Assembly: GCF_046000175.1 (NCBI RefSeq)
Contig: NZ_JBEOMB010000032.1
Location: 14,255 to 78,254 of the forward strand
Length of the DNA stretch: 64,000 bases
Direction of reading: 5' to 3'
Source of the DNA: Rhodoplanes sp046000175
GTDB taxonomy: Bacteria > Pseudomonadota > Alphaproteobacteria > Rhizobiales > Xanthobacteraceae
Below the pieces are notes generated by a model. The model was given only the letters and a program-made list of their open reading frames with translations. It was not told where the DNA came from and did no database searches. How positions within the stretch are numbered: position 1 is the stretch's first letter; each line of letters starts with the position of its first letter. Position numbers and translations under genes: made by a program. Of the stretch, positions 30,767-41,043 are shown in pieces.

Positions 30767-31756
30767 ATGTCGCTCGACACCGATGCTCTCGTCGACCGCC
30801 GCCGCATGCGGCGCAAGCTCACCTTCTGGCGCGTGCTGGCCGTGCTGGTCGCCGTCGTCGGCATCGTCGCCGTGACGGCGGCGATGCGCGGGCGCGGCGA
30901 GCTGGGGCTCGGCGGGGTGGGGTCGGCCCAGATCGCCCGCATCGGCATCAAGGGCGTCATCCGCAACGACCAGGAGCGCGTCGAGGCGCTGGAGAAGCTG
31001 TCCAAGGCGAGCGCCGCCAAGGCCGTCATCGTCCACATCGACAGCCCCGGCGGGACGACGGCCGGCTCCGAGCAGCTCCACACCGCGTTGCGCCGGCTCG
31101 CCCAGAAGAAGCCGACCGTGATCGTCGTCGACGGCATGGCGGCGTCGGGCGGCTACATCGCCGCGATGGCGGGCGACCACATCATCGCCCAGGGCAACTC
31201 GATCGTCGGCTCGATCGGCGTCCTGTTCCAGTACCCGAACGTCTCCGATCTCCTGAAGACCCTCGGGGTGCGCATGGAGGAGGTGAAGTCGTCGCCCCTC
31301 AAGGCGGCGCCGAACGGCTTCGAGCCGACCAGCCCGGAGGCGCGCGCCGCCATCGCGGCCCTGGTCGCCGACTCTTACGACTGGTTCCGCACCATGGTGA
31401 AGGAGCGCCGCGGCCTCGACGGCGAGCTGCTCGCCAAGGTGACGGACGGCCGGGTGTTCACCGGCCGCCAGGGCGTGGAGCTGAAGCTGGTCGACGCCAT
31501 CGGCACCGAGGAGACGGCGGTCGCTTGGCTCGCCAAGGAGAAGGGCATCGACCCCAAGCTGCCGGTCAAGGACTGGAAGCTCGACCCCAAGCTCGGCGAC
31601 CTGTCCTTCCTGCATCTCGGCACCGCCGCGCTGGCCGAGGCGGTCGGCCTCGGGCCGCTCGCCCGCAGCCTCGTGGGGACCGGGACAATTCAATCTTTTG
31701 AACGCCTTAGTCTTGACGGTCTGCTGGCGCTTTGGCACCCTGCGGCGGCTGACTAG
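30767..31756 (+). CDS. sppA: Signal peptide peptidase SppA, short form
   Basis: 329 residues with one N-terminal membrane helix (about 22-40). The single protease domain of the S49 family shows VIVHIDSPGGTTAGSEQL, the nucleophile Ser in DGMAASGGYIAA and the general-base Lys in KSSPLKAAPNGFEP. It degrades leftover signal peptides in the membrane. The short form (one domain) is usual in alphaproteobacteria. It begins the conserved run sppA-ihfB-lapA-trpF. Confidence 0.93.
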   Translation: MSLDTDALVDRRRMRRKLTFWRVLAVLVAVVGIVAVTAAMRGRGELGLGGVGSAQIARIGIKGVIRNDQERVEALEKLSKASAAKAVIVHIDSPGGTTAGSEQLHTALRRLAQKKPTVIVVDGMAASGGYIAAMAGDHIIAQGNSIVGSIGVLFQYPNVSDLLKTLGVRMEEVKSSPLKAAPNGFEPTSPEARAAIAALVADSYDWFRTMVKERRGLDGELLAKVTDGRVFTGRQGVELKLVDAIGTEETAVAWLAKEKGIDPKLPVKDWKLDPKLGDLSFLHLGTAALAEAVGLGPLARSLVGTGTIQSFERLSLDGLLALWHPAAAD

Positions 31757-31875
31757 GGCGGCGGGACGCGGGCCGGACGAGCCGGTTTTCGCCCGCGCGC
31801 ATTCCGGGTGGGCATCGCCGAGATTTGGCGGTGCCGTGACGGCCCGGTCTCGTCGACGATCGGCGGAAACGACAG

Positions 31876-32172
31876 ATGATCAAATCGGAACTTGTCCAGC
31901 GCATCGCGGCGCAGAACCCGCATCTCTACCAGCGGGACGTCGAGAACATCGTGAACGCCATCCTCAACGAGATCACGGCGGCGCTCGCCCGCGGCGATCG
32001 CGTCGAGCTGCGCGGCTTCGGCGCCTTCTCGGTGAAGGAGCGGCCGGCCCGCACGGGCCGCAACCCGCGCACCGGCCAGCACGTCGAGGTCGACCAGAAA
32101 TGCGTGCCGTTCTTCAAGACCGGCAAGGAGATGCGCGAGCGGCTGAACCGTCCGGAGCCGCCGCAGTCCTGA
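31876..32172 (+). CDS. ihfB: Integration host factor subunit beta
   Basis: 98 residues of the HU/IHF family: MIKSELVQRIAAQNPHLY at the start, RVELRGFGAFSVKERPARTG leading into the beta-arm, and RNPRTGQ with its intercalating Pro. IHF bends DNA at specific sites and serves recombination, replication and sigma-54 promoters. The alpha subunit is not in this window. ATG 31876 is the only plausible start. Confidence 0.95.
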   Translation: MIKSELVQRIAAQNPHLYQRDVENIVNAILNEITAALARGDRVELRGFGAFSVKERPARTGRNPRTGQHVEVDQKCVPFFKTGKEMRERLNRPEPPQS

Positions 32173-32268
32173 TCCGCCGCGGCCTTCGCGGCGCGCTCTC
32201 GGCTCGCCCCGCCGGGCATCCGGTCGGCCGCGCCACCCGTTTGGACTTCGATCGAAAGTGATTTCGAC

Positions 32269-32631
32269 ATGATCCGCAAGATTATCGCCGTCGTCGTCCT
32301 GGTGCCGCTGGCGATCGCCATCGTCGCGCTGGCGCTGGTCAACCGCCACACCGTGCCGATCTCGCTCGACGCCTTCAATCCGGGCGACCTGAAATACGCC
32401 GTGCAGGTGCCGCTGTTCGTGCTGGTGCTCGGCCTCGTCGCCCTCGGCGTCCTGGTCGGCGGCGTCGCGACCTGGCTCAACCAGGGCAAGTGGCGCCGCA
32501 CCGCGCGCCGCGCCGAGTGGGAGCTCGGCTCCGCCCGCGCCGAGATCGCCGAGCTCAAGCAGCGCGTCGCCGACGCCGAGGACGAAGGCCGCCGCTGGCC
32601 GCCCCGCGCCCTCTCGCGCCCGGCCGCGTGA
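32269..32631 (+). CDS. lapA: LapA-domain (DUF1049) inner membrane protein
   Basis: 120 residues with two membrane helices (about 3-24 and 42-66) and a cytoplasmic coiled coil (EWELGSARAEIAELKQRVAD). NRHTVPISLDAF after helix one is the hallmark of LapA-type proteins, which in E. coli work with LapB in lipopolysaccharide assembly. The position between ihfB and trpF is the common one in this order. Confidence 0.82.
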   Translation: MIRKIIAVVVLVPLAIAIVALALVNRHTVPISLDAFNPGDLKYAVQVPLFVLVLGLVALGVLVGGVATWLNQGKWRRTARRAEWELGSARAEIAELKQRVADAEDEGRRWPPRALSRPAA

Positions 32632-32774
32632 GGCACGGAAGGTCCGCTTCGGCCATAGTTCTCGCCGGATCGCTGCCGTGAGCTTGCGGCAGCGATCGCG
32701 CGTCCTCATCTCGGGGATGGAGCCGAGGGTTCGAGCGCGGTTGCGGACCGGGTCTCGGTCGGTGAGGTGGTGCC

Positions 32775-33068
32775 ATGAACGCCCCGGACATCAACCGCTC
32801 GATCCTGCGCATGCACGTCGCCGCGATCGTGGCGAAGCACCCGCTGAAAATCCTCGGGCTGCTGCCACGTGGCAGCATCGGTCACGTCTTCGCCGACAAC
32901 GCGCTGGAGTTCCTCGCCGAGAAACGGCCCGGGCTCGATCTGCTCGGTCTGGCGCAGGCCGAGGTCGATCTGGCCGAGCTCCTCGGGCGTCCGGTCGGGC
33001 TCGTGCTCGTCAGTGGCCTGAAGGGCAGGGAGGCCGTGGACTTCCCACGGCTCGTCGAACCCCTATGA
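32775..33068 (+). CDS. MntA-like minimal nucleotidyltransferase with degenerate active site
   Basis: 97 residues resembling the MntA antitoxin of HepT/MntA pairs. It keeps LLPRGSIGHVFA (the GS loop) and GLDLLGLAQAEVDLAELLGR (the DLxxLxxxLEELLGR helix). Active members have DSDLDFLVEF, whose Asp pair binds Mg-ATP; here the same place reads DNALEFLAEK, with both catalytic Asp replaced by Ala and Glu. AMP transfer to HepT should therefore be weak or absent. The stop overlaps the hepT start (ATGA), so the pair is translationally coupled. A sequence error is unlikely to make both changes. Confidence 0.65.
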   Translation: MNAPDINRSILRMHVAAIVAKHPLKILGLLPRGSIGHVFADNALEFLAEKRPGLDLLGLAQAEVDLAELLGRPVGLVLVSGLKGREAVDFPRLVEPL

Positions 33069-33430
33069 GCCCGGTCGAAAGCCGTTCCGATATCGACCGA
33101 CTGAAGGATGCGCGAAGCTTCGCGTTGTACACCTGGGGGAACGCCGGCGGTCTCGATGCGGACGTCCTGGCCGAAGCCAGGCAGCCGCTTCACGCCGCCC
33201 TGTTTGATCTGGTCGTCGGCGGGGAGGCCTTGAACAAGGTCTCGGCCATGGTGAAGACCGCAGCCCCCGAAATTCCCTGGCAAGCGATCGTCGGTTTACG
33301 GAACGTCATCGTGCATTCCTATTGGCAGATCGACCTGGAGCTCATCGCCGACGTCCTCGTGAACAGGATCGACCCGCTGGTCGCGAGCTTGGACAGGCTG
33401 ATCGCTCTGGTCGAAGGGCCATCGCCATGA
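33065..33430 (+). CDS. HepT-family toxin (HEPN RNase)
   Basis: 121 residues, all helical, with the HEPN catalytic motif R-x4-H-x-Y as RNVIVHSYW near residue 86. IPWQAIVGLRN and WQIDLELIADVL flank it as in HepT. HepT cleaves RNA and is normally silenced by AMPylation of its Tyr by MntA. The partner encoded just upstream has lost its catalytic aspartates, so how this toxin is controlled is unclear. The gene is inserted between lapA and trpF. Confidence 0.8.
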   Translation: MSPVESRSDIDRLKDARSFALYTWGNAGGLDADVLAEARQPLHAALFDLVVGGEALNKVSAMVKTAAPEIPWQAIVGLRNVIVHSYWQIDLELIADVLVNRIDPLVASLDRLIALVEGPSP

Positions 33431-33443
33431 CCCGGCCATCGCC

Positions 33444-34121
33444 ATGAACCTCCTGATCAAGATCTGCGGGCTCACCACATCGGAGGCGGTCGAGGCGACG
33501 GTCGCGGCCGGGGCCGACATGGCCGGCTTCGTCGTGTTCCCGCCGTCGCCCCGGCATGTCGATCTCGCCCGCGGCCGCACCTTGGCGGCGCAGGCGAAGG
33601 GACGGCTGCTGCGGGTGGCCCTCACCGTCGACGCCGACGACGCGCTGCTGGACGACATCGTCGCGGCGCTCGATCCCGACTGGCTCCAGCTCCACGGCAA
33701 GGAGACGCCGGAGCGGGTCGCCGCCGTGAAGGAGCGGTTCGGCCGCCTGGTCATGAAGGCGCTCGGGATCGCCGCGGCCGCCGATCTCGCCCGCGTGCCG
33801 GCCTATGCGGCGGTCGCCGACCGCATCCTGTTCGACGCCCGTCCGCCCAAGGATGCGACCCGGCCGGGCGGGCTCGGGCAAGCCTTCGACTGGCGGCTGC
33901 TGGACAACCTCGATCCCGGCCTCGTCCACATGCTGTCCGGCGGCCTCGACCCCGCCAATGTCGCCGAGGCGCTGCGGATCACCCGGGCGCCGGCCGTCGA
34001 CGTCTCGTCCGGGGTCGAGCGGGCGCCGGGCGACAAGGACCCGCAAAAGGTCGCGGATTTCGTGCGGGCTGCACGGGCCGCGGCGGCCTCGGCACCTGCC
34101 GTCGCAAGGCCGCGGGCGTGA
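33444..34121 (+). CDS. trpF: Phosphoribosylanthranilate isomerase
   Basis: 225 residues of a TIM barrel that isomerises PRA to CdRP in tryptophan synthesis. KICGLTTSEAVEATVAAGAD holds the catalytic Cys; LQLHGKETPERVAAV, LFDARPPKDATRPGG and VDVSSGVERAPGDKDPQK (catalytic Asp and phosphate site) follow in order. The start at 33444 is 13 bases after hepT. Confidence 0.95.
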   Translation: MNLLIKICGLTTSEAVEATVAAGADMAGFVVFPPSPRHVDLARGRTLAAQAKGRLLRVALTVDADDALLDDIVAALDPDWLQLHGKETPERVAAVKERFGRLVMKALGIAAAADLARVPAYAAVADRILFDARPPKDATRPGGLGQAFDWRLLDNLDPGLVHMLSGGLDPANVAEALRITRAPAVDVSSGVERAPGDKDPQKVADFVRAARAAAASAPAVARPRA

Positions 34122-34307
34122 CGCGTTTGCCTCTCCCCTGACGGGCGGCTTGGTGCTAGCAAGGGGCCGACCATGACGGCCGCGTGACCTCGCGCGGGCG
34201 CGGGGCGGTCTGCGCGGTCCGCGGACGCCTGCTCCCCACGGCGCACCGGCGCGCAACCGAGCTTCGTCGGGCCCTGCCGCGTCAGGCCCCGCATCCGCAG
34301 GACCCGC

Positions 34308-35524
<1,217 letters not shown>

Positions 35525-35528
<4 letters not shown>

Positions 35529-36364
35529 CCACCCGCATCGACACGCGCTTCGCGGCGCTCAAGCGCGAGGGCCGGGCCGGGCTCGTGACCTTCGTCACGG
35601 CCGGCGATCCCGATCCCGCGACGTCGCTCGCCATCCTGAAGGCGCTGCCGGCCGCCGGCGCCGACGTGATCGAGCTCGGCATGCCGTTCTCCGATCCGAT
35701 GTCGGACGGCCCGACCATCCAGGCCTCGTCGCAGCGCGCCCTCGCGAAAGGGCAGACGCTGGCGAAGACCCTCGATCTGGTCCGCGCCTTTCGTGAGACC
35801 GACGACGCGACCCCGATCGTGCTGATGGGCTACTTCAACCCGATCTACGTGCACGGCGTCGATCGCTTCCTCGCCGAAGCGAAGGCGGCCGGCGTCGACG
35901 GGCTCATCGTGGTGGATCTGCCGCCCGAGGAGGACGACGAGCTGTGCGTGCCGGCCGTGAAGGCCGGCATCAACTTCGTGCGTCTGCTCACGCCGACCAC
36001 CGACGCGGCCCGCATGCCGGCCGTGCTCGCCAACACGTCGGGCTTTCTCTACTACGTCTCGATCACCGGCGTGACCGGCACGGCGAAGCCGGACTTCGCC
36101 GCGGTCGGCCGCGCCGTCGCGTCCATCAAGGCGAGGACGCCGCTGCCGGTCGCGGTCGGCTTCGGCGTGCGCACCGCCGACGACGCGCTCGCGATCGCGC
36201 AAGGGGCCGACGCCGTGGTGGTCGGCTCGGCGCTGGTCGCCGCGATCAAGTCGTCTCTCGACAGCAACGATGCCGCGACGGTCGCGACCGTCCAGGCTGC
36301 CGCCGGGCTGGTGCGCGAGCTCGCCTCCGGCGTGCGCAGCGCGCGGCGTCCGGCCGCGGAGTAG
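35525..36364 (+). CDS. trpA: Tryptophan synthase alpha chain
   Basis: 279 residues from GTG 35525, overlapping the trpB stop. Catalytic Glu and Asp are in VIELGMPFSDPMSDGPTIQ; YYVSITGVTGT and VGFGVRTADDA are the phosphate-binding loops. It cleaves indole-3-glycerol phosphate and channels indole to TrpB. The N-terminal TTRIDTRFAALKREGRAGLV fits the family and fixes the GTG start. Confidence 0.97.
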
Positions 36365-36369
36365 GTGAT

Positions 36370-37308
36370 ATGGACATCACGTCGATGAACTGGATCTCGA
36401 ACGTCGTCCGTCCGAAGATCCGCAGCTTCCTCAATCGCCGCGAGGTGCCGGAGAATCTCTGGATCAAGTGCCCGGAGACCGGCCAGCTCGTCTTCTACAA
36501 GGACGTCGAGGCGAACCAGTTCGTCATCCCGGGCTCGAACTATCACATGCGCATGGGCGCCACCGCGCGCCTCAAGGCGATGTTCGACGGCGAGACCTGG
36601 TTCGACGTCGGCGTGCCGGCCGTGCCGGCCGATCCGCTGAAGTTCCGCGATGCGCGCCGCTACACCGACCGCCTGAAGGACGCCCGTGCCAAGACCGGTC
36701 TCGGCGATGCGGTGAAGCTCGGCTACGGCAAGCTGGAAGGCCAGCCCGTGGTGATCGGCGTCCAGGAGTTCGACTTCATGGGCGGCTCGCTCGGCATGGC
36801 GGCCGGCGAGGCGATCGTCGCCGGTATCGAGACCGCGATCGACAAGCTGACGCCGTTCGTCCTGTTCGTCTCGTCGGGCGGCGCCCGCATGCAGGAGGGC
36901 ATTCTCTCGCTGATGCAGATGCCGCGCACCACGGTCGCGGTGCAGCGGCTGCGCGAGGTGCGCAAGCCCTACATCGTCGTGCTGACCAACCCGACGACGG
37001 GCGGCGTGACGGCCTCCTACGCGATGCTGGGCGACGTCCACATCGCCGAGCCCGGCGCGCTGATCGGCTTCGCCGGCCCGCGCGTCATCGAGCAGACGAT
37101 CCGCGAGCGGCTGCCCGACGGCTTCCAGAAGGCCGAGTATCTTAAGGCCCACGGCATGGTCGACATGGTAGTGCATCGCCACGAGATGCGCACCACCATC
37201 GCGCGGATCTGCCGCCTGCTCACCAAGCAGCCGGCGCCCGAGCCGCCGAACAACCTGCCGGCCGTCGCCGATCAGCAGGCCGCTCCGGCGCCCGAGCCGG
37301 CGGCGTGA
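36370..37308 (+). CDS. accD: Acetyl-CoA carboxylase carboxyltransferase subunit beta, zinc-finger-less
   Basis: 312 residues, catalysing carboxyl transfer to acetyl-CoA together with AccA. The crotonase-like core is clear: SLGMAAGEAIVAGIE, SSGGARMQEGILSLMQM and TTGGVTASYAMLGDV. E. coli AccD has a Cys4 zinc ribbon near the N-terminus; here it reads WIKCPETGQLVFYK and later VIPGSNYHMRM, so only one Cys remains and no zinc can be held. This loss is common in alphaproteobacteria. It is 5 bases after trpA, and a Pro/Ala tail ends the protein. Confidence 0.95.
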   Translation: MDITSMNWISNVVRPKIRSFLNRREVPENLWIKCPETGQLVFYKDVEANQFVIPGSNYHMRMGATARLKAMFDGETWFDVGVPAVPADPLKFRDARRYTDRLKDARAKTGLGDAVKLGYGKLEGQPVVIGVQEFDFMGGSLGMAAGEAIVAGIETAIDKLTPFVLFVSSGGARMQEGILSLMQMPRTTVAVQRLREVRKPYIVVLTNPTTGGVTASYAMLGDVHIAEPGALIGFAGPRVIEQTIRERLPDGFQKAEYLKAHGMVDMVVHRHEMRTTIARICRLLTKQPAPEPPNNLPAVADQQAAPAPEPAA

Positions 37309-37332
37309 TCGCAGGGATCGCGACTCTCTCTC

Positions 37333-37458
37333 TCCGCCCTCACCCTGAGGAGCCGCCGAAGGCGGCGTCTCGAAGGGCGAGGGCGGCCCCCGTCGTTGTC
37401 GATCGGGGCCGCATGGTTCGAGACGCGCTCCCGCGGAGCGCTCCTCACCATGAGGAGC
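37333..37458. repeat. Intergenic repeat, family B (copy 1)
   Basis: TCCGCCCTCACCCTGAGGAG opens the unit, and ATGGTTCGAGACGCG then CTCCTCACCATGAGGAGC close it. It contains short inverted repeats (GTCTCGAA against TTCGAGAC). A second, longer copy is at 43192-43375. Confidence 0.85.
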
Positions 37459-37498
37459 AAGGCGGTGCCCAGCCGCTTCCGCGCGAGCGGCCGGCGTC

Positions 37499-38821
37499 AT
37501 GACCTCGCCCGCCCCCATGGACGCGATTCTGGCGCGCCTGCTCGCGCTCCATCCGCGCCGCATCGATCTGACGCTCGACCGCATGTGGCGGATGCTCGCC
37601 GCGCTCGATCACCCGGAGCGCCGCCTGCCGCCCGTGATCCACGTCGCCGGCACCAACGGCAAGGGCTCCACGGTCGCCTTCATGCGCGCCATGCTGGAGG
37701 CGGCGGGCAAGCGCGTTCACGTCTACACCTCGCCCAATCTGGTGCGCGTCAACGAGCGCTTCCGGCTCGGCCGCGAGGGCGGCGGCGAGCTGGTATCGAA
37801 CGAGGAGCTCTCCGAGGTCTTCGAGACCTGCGAGCGCCGCAACGGCGGTGCGCCCATCACGGTGTTCGAGATCGAGACGGCGGCGGCCTTTCTGCTGTTC
37901 GCGCGCCACCCGGCCGACGTGCTGCTGCTCGAGGTCGGGCTCGGCGGTCGGCTCGACGCCACCAACGTGATCGCCCATCCGCTCGCCAGCGTCGTCACGC
38001 CCGTGTCGATGGATCACATCGAATTCCTCGGCGACACGTTGGCGAAGATCGCGGTCGAGAAGGCCGGCATCTTCAAGCGCGGCGTGCCGGCCGTGATCGC
38101 CCGTCAGATCGACGTCGCGCGCGACGTACTGGTCGAGCGCATCGATGCGGTGGGCGCCGTGCCGTTCGTCGCCGGGCAGGAGTGGATGGCGGCGGAGGAG
38201 CGCGGCCGGCTCGTCTATCAGGACGCCGACGGGCTTCTCGATCTGCCGGCGCCGCGCCTGTTCGGTCGTCATCAGTTCGACAATGCCGGCACGGCGATCG
38301 CGGCGCTGCGGGCGGCCGGCCTCGCCCTGCCGGTCGCCGCCTTCGAGGAGGGGCTGGTGAGGGCCGAATGGCCGGCCCGCATGCAGCGCCTCGCGGGCGG
38401 CACGCTGGTCGCGCGCGCGCCGGCCGGCAGCGAGCTGTGGCTCGACGGCGGCCACAACGCCGAGGGCGGTCGCGCCGTCGCGGCGGCGCTCGGCGATCTG
38501 GAAGAGCGCGTGTCGCGGCCGCTGGTGCTGATCGTCGGCATGCTGTCGACCAAGGACGTGGAAGGCTTCCTGCAGAACTTCCTCGGCCTGGCGCTGCGAC
38601 TGATCGCGGTGCCGATCCATCAGGACAAGGGCCGGCCAGCCGAGGAGATCGCCGCCACGGCGCGCGGCCTCGGCCTCGCCGCGGACGCCTGCGCGAGCCT
38701 CGACGAGGCGCTCGCCCGCGTCGGCGCGCTCGACCTCGAGCCGCCGCCCCGCATCCTGATCACCGGCTCGCTCTACCTCGCCGGCGAAGTGCTCGCGGCC
38801 AACGGCACGCCGCCGCGGTGA
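37499..38821 (+). CDS. folC: Bifunctional folylpolyglutamate / dihydrofolate synthase
   Basis: 440 residues of the Mur-ligase-like family. The ATP loop is HVAGTNGKGSTVAFMRAML; SPNLVRVNERFRL, LEVGLGGRLDATNV and SMDHIEFLGDTLAKIAVEKAG are further family blocks (the last split around residue 185). It ligates glutamate to dihydropteroate and folates. It follows accD after repeat B, as in related genomes. Confidence 0.95.
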   Translation: MTSPAPMDAILARLLALHPRRIDLTLDRMWRMLAALDHPERRLPPVIHVAGTNGKGSTVAFMRAMLEAAGKRVHVYTSPNLVRVNERFRLGREGGGELVSNEELSEVFETCERRNGGAPITVFEIETAAAFLLFARHPADVLLLEVGLGGRLDATNVIAHPLASVVTPVSMDHIEFLGDTLAKIAVEKAGIFKRGVPAVIARQIDVARDVLVERIDAVGAVPFVAGQEWMAAEERGRLVYQDADGLLDLPAPRLFGRHQFDNAGTAIAALRAAGLALPVAAFEEGLVRAEWPARMQRLAGGTLVARAPAGSELWLDGGHNAEGGRAVAAALGDLEERVSRPLVLIVGMLSTKDVEGFLQNFLGLALRLIAVPIHQDKGRPAEEIAATARGLGLAADACASLDEALARVGALDLEPPPRILITGSLYLAGEVLAANGTPPR

Positions 38822-38827
38822 GAAACG

Positions 38828-39232
38828 TCATGGACGGGTCTCGACGTCCGTCTCCCTCAACAGCTTGTCGAGCGTGAGGAGCTGCCGGCCCGCATCCTTG
38901 GCGTAAGCGTAATGGAAGCAGTCGAAGTTGCTGAGCGCACGCCTGCCGATGCCATGCTTCTCCGCGACAGCGACGGCATGCGCGAGGACGCGGCGCGGCG
39001 AGGTGGTGTCGACGAGAGCGATGCCGCGCGCATCGAGCCATTCTACTACCGCGCCCTCGGCGTCGCGGTAGCGGCAGTTCAGCTGGTCGGGACGGGCGAG
39101 GACCATGATGGCCTCCCAGGCGGCGAGCGCCGAAGTCACTGGAGCCGTCGCGTCCGCCAGGGCCGCCTCGTAGGCGTCGGCATCGTCGTCGCCTGCCATC
39201 ATCGATACGATCGCGCAGGCGTCGACGAACAC
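38828..39232 (-). CDS. vapC: VapC-type PIN-domain toxin
   Basis: 134 residues. Acidic residues of the PIN nuclease are visible: Asp in MFVDACAIVSMM, Glu in AAWEAIMVL, and Asp in LSNFDCFHYAYAK. Such toxins cut tRNA or rRNA. The start is a GTG right behind the TGA of the antitoxin gene (no gap), so the two are co-translated. The C-terminus ends 6 bases past the folC stop, tail to tail. Confidence 0.85.
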   Translation of the reverse strand: MFVDACAIVSMMAGDDDADAYEAALADATAPVTSALAAWEAIMVLARPDQLNCRYRDAEGAVVEWLDARGIALVDTTSPRRVLAHAVAVAEKHGIGRRALSNFDCFHYAYAKDAGRQLLTLDKLLRETDVETRP

Positions 39233-39487
39233 TCAATGCTCTCCATCTCTCTCGTGATCGAGATCGTGATAAGCCGCGGGCGGAACCGGCTTCCGATCCG
39301 CCACGAAAGCGAGGCCGCGCCGTTCGAGAATTCTCCGCGCGGTCTCCCGCGGGCTTTCCTTCCGGAGCCGCGCCGCGAGCGCCTCCTCCAAGGCCCCGAC
39401 CACGGCTTCGGTCACGCTCGTGCGATCGATCTCGGCGATCTGTCTGGCGAGCGCGTCGGCGCGAGGGTTGCGAATGTTCAGGGTCAC
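39233..39487 (-). CDS. vapB: VapB-type antitoxin (PSK/Rv0623 family)
   Basis: 84 residues with MTLNIRNPRADALARQIAEI and TSVTEAVVGALEEALAARLR, the ribbon-helix-helix DNA-binding form common to VapB antitoxins of this type. The C-terminal region (about 50-84) should wrap the PIN toxin. It comes first in the pair, as expected for autoregulation. Confidence 0.82.
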   Translation of the reverse strand: MTLNIRNPRADALARQIAEIDRTSVTEAVVGALEEALAARLRKESPRETARRILERRGLAFVADRKPVPPAAYHDLDHERDGEH

Positions 39488-39567
39488 CGGCGTCCTTCCC
39501 GATCGGTACAGGAAGGATAGGGCGCCGACCGGGCGCCTGCAACCAGGCCGCGCGACGACGGTTCGCC

Positions 39568-40668
39568 TCAGCGATGATCGGCGCCCACCGCCTCGGTCAC
39601 GCTGGCAAAGCCGTCGCGGCGCAGGAGCTTCGCGAGGTCGCGCTTGACCGTCACGGCGAAGCCGGGGCCGTGGAACACCAGCGCCGAGTAGAGCTGCACC
39701 AGCGAGGCGCCGGCGCGGATCTTGACGTAAGCGTCCTCGCCGCTGGCGACGCCGCCACAGCCGATGATCGGCACGCGGCCTTCGGTGAGCCGGTACATGG
39801 CGCGCAGGCAGTCGGTCGCGAGCCCCATCAGCGGGCGGCCCGAGAGCCCGCCCTCGGCGTCGCGCCAGCGGCTCTTCAGCGTCGGCGGCCGCGTCACCGT
39901 GGTGTTGCCGACGATCAGCCCGTCGAGCCCGGTGTCGAGCGTCACCTCGGCGATGTCACGCAGCTGGTCCTCGTCGAGATCGGGACCGACCTTGATCAGG
40001 ATCGGCGGCCGCTTCGGCGCAGACGCCTCGCCCGAAGCGCCGGGGCCGGCCGCGCGGTCGCGCGCCGCGAGCACGCGGCCGATCAGCGCCTCGATCGGGG
40101 CGCGCGCCTGCAGGCCGCGCAGGCCGGGCGTGTTGGGCGAGGAGACGTTGACGACCACGTAGTCGACCAGCGGCGCGACCGCGGCGAGGCAGGTCTCGTA
40201 GTCGGCGGCGGCGTCCTCGCTCGTGCGGTTCTTGCCGATATTGGCGCCGACGACGCCGCGATGCGGCGTGCCGGCGCGGCGCGCCTTCAGGCGGGCGACG
40301 AAGGGCGCCAGGCCCTCGCTGTTGAAGCCGAAGCGGTTGATCACCGCCTGGTCCTCGTCGAGCCGGAACAGCCGCTGGCCGGTGTTGCCGGGCTGCGGCT
40401 GCGGCGTCACGGTGCCGGCCTCGACGAAGCCGAAGCCGAAGCCGAGCATCGCGTCGATCACCTCGGCGTGCTTGTCGAAGCCGGCGCCGAGCCCGATCGG
40501 ATTGTCGAAGTCGAGTCCGAGCACGCGGGTCGCGAGGATCGGGTCGTCGGCCGAGGCGCTGGCGGGCAGGAGGCCGCGCTGGAGCGTGACGACGGCGAGC
40601 CGGTGGGCCTGCTCGGGATCGAGCAGCTTCAGGGCCGGGCGGGCGAGGCGATAGAGGAAATCGTGCAT
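39568..40668 (-). CDS. pyrD: Dihydroorotate dehydrogenase (quinone), class 2
   Basis: 366 residues; oxidises dihydroorotate with quinone in pyrimidine synthesis. PIGLGAGFDKHAEVIDAML, VEAGTVTPQPQPGN and RFGFNSEG bind FMN; VVNVSSPNTPGLR holds the catalytic Ser of class 2. The amphipathic N-terminal helices typical of membrane-attached class 2 enzymes are present. Confidence 0.96.
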   Translation of the reverse strand: MHDFLYRLARPALKLLDPEQAHRLAVVTLQRGLLPASASADDPILATRVLGLDFDNPIGLGAGFDKHAEVIDAMLGFGFGFVEAGTVTPQPQPGNTGQRLFRLDEDQAVINRFGFNSEGLAPFVARLKARRAGTPHRGVVGANIGKNRTSEDAAADYETCLAAVAPLVDYVVVNVSSPNTPGLRGLQARAPIEALIGRVLAARDRAAGPGASGEASAPKRPPILIKVGPDLDEDQLRDIAEVTLDTGLDGLIVGNTTVTRPPTLKSRWRDAEGGLSGRPLMGLATDCLRAMYRLTEGRVPIIGCGGVASGEDAYVKIRAGASLVQLYSALVFHGPGFAVTVKRDLAKLLRRDGFASVTEAVGADHR

Positions 40669-41043
40669 CTTCGATCGGGCGGTTGCGACGGGTCGCCTCC
40701 GCCACGGCCCCCCGACGGCCGGCGCCGCGGTGCAGGCGCGCCGTTATCGCGACCGGGTCGCCACTATGCAAGGCCGATGCCGCACCGGGCGGGCCCGCAC
40801 GGGGCGTTCTCCACGGATTGAAGCCGCGGCACCGGAACGCCTCGTGTCCCGGGCGCGGCGCACCGCGCCGTGACCCGGGACCCAGGGCGTCCGGATGAGG
40901 CTCTGGGTCTGCCGCTCGCGGATGCGCGTGTCGTGCCGCCCTTGGAAACCGGCTCGGCGGCACATCAGGCCTGCGGCCTGCTGCGCCTTGTCCGGGGCAC
41001 GAGGCTCGCGCGGAGAGGCGAACGAAGCGGAGCGGCGTTCGCC
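40669..41043. other. Intergenic region with short repeats
   Basis: 375 bases between pyrD and the ParA-like gene. It includes inverted and direct pieces such as GTCCCGGGCGCGG ... TGACCCGGGACCCAGG (about 40850-40892) and GGCCTGCGGCCTGC. No gene was recognised. Confidence 0.45.
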
